From Parabacteroides sp. Marseille-P3160 (GTDB taxonomy: Bacteria > Bacteroidota > Bacteroidia > Bacteroidales > Tannerellaceae), in contig NZ_LT799418.1 of NCBI RefSeq assembly GCF_900162725.1, positions 4,224,548 through 4,288,547 on the forward strand: a stretch of DNA of 64,000 bases. Reading direction: 5' to 3'. The position numbers were made by a program, and so were the translations under genes. Shown here in pieces: positions 62,839 to 64,000 of the stretch. The notes below the pieces were generated by a model that saw only the letters and a list, made by a program, of their open reading frames with translations, was not told the origin of the DNA and ran no database searches. Position 1 is the first letter of the stretch. Each line of letters begins with the position of its first letter.

Positions 62839-64000
62839 TCACCAATTGGGAAGTTGTCTCAGATTGGGGTTTTTATCTATCTGATTTTGATGAATGGGGA
62901 ACCAATAATTCTTTTTACTAAATCCCCTTGTTATGTAAACTTTTCTTGTAAAAAAAGCTTCCGGATCGTTTTTATCATCGCTTTTCTTCCTGCCATGATA
63001 ATTCATTCCATAAAAATCCCCTTGCAGCAAATCGATCTCCTTCCACCGGCGAATATCATCAAAACGAATTGCAAACTCACTGTTAAGCTCCACACGACGT
63101 TCACGCTTTATGGCTATTCTCATCTCATTTTGGCTTTGTGGAACCGGTATTTGACCTGCACCCGGACCATAAACAGGAATCCCGGCTCTTTCCCGGACCA
63201 AGTTTACATACTTCAATATCTCCGCCGTATTATTGGGTTCCGTTTCATTCAAAGCTTCCGCATAATTTAAGTAAGCCTCCCCCAAACGATATAAAATACC
63301 CGGTCGATAGGGCGAAATACCATTTTTAGGATCTGTATTGGGATGTACTCTTTTTCTCAACAAGTAACCATTTTGAGGAGCATCATGTGTCGGCCCTCCA
63401 TCTGTCCCATTCATGTAAAAATCAGCCTTTCGTTTGGCAATCCGAAGCCATGCTTCGTTAAATAGAACGGAGACATAAAATCGAGCTTCCCGATTCACAT
63501 ACATGTTATAAATACCTGCCGGAACGACGACATTATTACTTTTATCGGCACTTGCTCCTTCAGCCCCTTCAATCCACTTTGTATTCCGAATATCATCCTG
63601 TGTTGAGAATCCGGATTCGGTATATCCCGACGCAGTATTTATTATAGGTGAGCCATCCGATTCATAACCCGTAACAGCAGGTAAACCGTTATTCATAAAG
63701 AAGGCATCGACTAATGTCTGAGTAACTCCCAATCCACCGTTGCCTTGCATTCCCCGGGGTATAGCGTGCTGAAAACCGCCATAATCACTTTTGGGACGTG
63801 CGAATAATATTTCTTTATTCCCCTGACTAAACTCGACATACGACATATTAGAATAGGACATGAACGGATCGATCGTTCCATCATTATTATACTCATAGTA
63901 TAATTTATATCCGGATGAATGGGCAAGATCTATCAATTCTTTACAAGCCTCTTTAGCCCGGCTCCATTTACCTGCATCATAAATCGAATTAAATATTTGT
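62839..64000 (-). CDS. SusD/RagB family lipoprotein, C-terminal part (5' end outside window)
   Basis: The frame is open to the right edge of the window: the residues before the first visible start-like codon (63936, TTG) read QIFNSIYDAGKW and continue KELIDLAHSSGYKLYYE, a typical SusD helix. The visible 387 residues include GMQGNGGLGVTQTLVDAFF and end WFPIHQNQIDKNPNLRQLPNW. It lacks its signal peptide and the N-terminal helices. Its SusC partner should lie just outside. The substrate is not visible. Confidence 0.9.
   Translation of the reverse strand, partial: QIFNSIYDAGKWSRAKEACKELIDLAHSSGYKLYYEYNNDGTIDPFMSYSNMSYVEFSQGNKEILFARPKSDYGGFQHAIPRGMQGNGGLGVTQTLVDAFFMNNGLPAVTGYESDGSPIINTASGYTESGFSTQDDIRNTKWIEGAEGASADKSNNVVVPAGIYNMYVNREARFYVSVLFNEAWLRIAKRKADFYMNGTDGGPTHDAPQNGYLLRKRVHPNTDPKNGISPYRPGILYRLGEAYLNYAEALNETEPNNTAEILKYVNLVRERAGIPVYGPGAGQIPVPQSQNEMRIAIKRERRVELNSEFAIRFDDIRRWKEIDLLQGDFYGMNYHGRKKSDDKNDPEAFFTRKVYITRGFSKKNYWFPIHQNQIDKNPNLRQLPNW

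Noticed and set aside
1-64000. tRNA or rRNA genes
   Set aside because: I looked for tRNA ends and cloverleaf patterns in the gaps and found none I could support.

Overview
The window looks like a chromosome segment of a Bacteroidales bacterium, most likely Parabacteroides or a close relative. The signs are two-to-three SusC/SusD outer-membrane systems, Bacteroidetes-only families (DUF4783, DUF4922, DUF1735/DUF4973, SusE), the Bacteroidetes -7 promoter motif TAnnTTTG in front of many genes, and almost no strong Shine-Dalgarno sequences. Genus assignment is inference; no rRNA gene is present.

Layout. (1) 1-4166: an inositol-phosphate gene set: the end of myo-inositol-1-phosphate synthase, a nucleotidyltransferase, an ATP-grasp-like protein, a CDP-alcohol phosphatidyltransferase and a HAD phosphatase. 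This fits a CDP-inositol route to an inositol lipid or phosphodiester. (2) 4235-15880: core genes: an NfnAB-type transhydrogenase pair, a GroES-like protein, prolyl oligopeptidase, thiL-lpxK-sppA, a DUF4922 protein, class II aldolase and ribosomal protein L31 type B. (3) 16188-17654: an AT-rich multi-pass membrane protein. (4) 17832-22628: a MalY/PatB-like PLP enzyme, a SlyD-like isomerase, aroC, rlmH, a DUF4783 protein and nadC. (5) 22629-31348: a four-gene glycan-uptake operon (IPT/NHL lipoprotein, SusC, SusD, DUF1735 lipoprotein) lying between intact nadC and a decayed second copy of the nadC 3' end, so it looks like an insertion. (6) 31372-36560: a Ser-type sulfatase, a WbpD-like acetyltransferase, an RsmI-like methyltransferase, an AraC regulator, an aldo/keto reductase and a short-chain dehydrogenase gutted by an internal deletion.

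(7) 36892-51970: a complete type III-A CRISPR-Cas locus: cas6, cas10/csm1, csm2-csm5, then an inserted DUF4143-type ATPase cassette with its own promoter and a 33-bp-period repeat array, a Card1/Can2-like CARF nuclease, a small Csx20-like putative ring nuclease, cas1, a CRISPR-associated primase-polymerase (CAPP), an N-terminally extended cas2, a leader with a recognisable promoter, and an array of 40 apparently identical 37-bp repeats with 39 spacers. The system should make crRNAs with Cas6, cleave target RNA with Csm3, cut DNA with the Cas10 HD domain and make cyclic oligoadenylate with its GGDD domain, which would switch on the CARF nuclease; the small Csx protein may turn the signal off. 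Cas1, Cas2 and CAPP form the spacer-acquisition module. A remnant of a second ATPase cassette lies just after the array, so the acquisition module and array are bracketed by related direct repeats.

(8) 52441-64000: a P-type cation ATPase, a second SusC/SusD pair with a TlpA-like thioredoxin lipoprotein, and on the other strand a SusE protein and the C-terminal part of a third SusD.

The points most worth following are the CRISPR locus with its primase-polymerase and ATPase cassette, two spacers taken from nearly the same protospacer, the duplicated nadC end flanking the sugar-uptake operon, and the inositol cluster.
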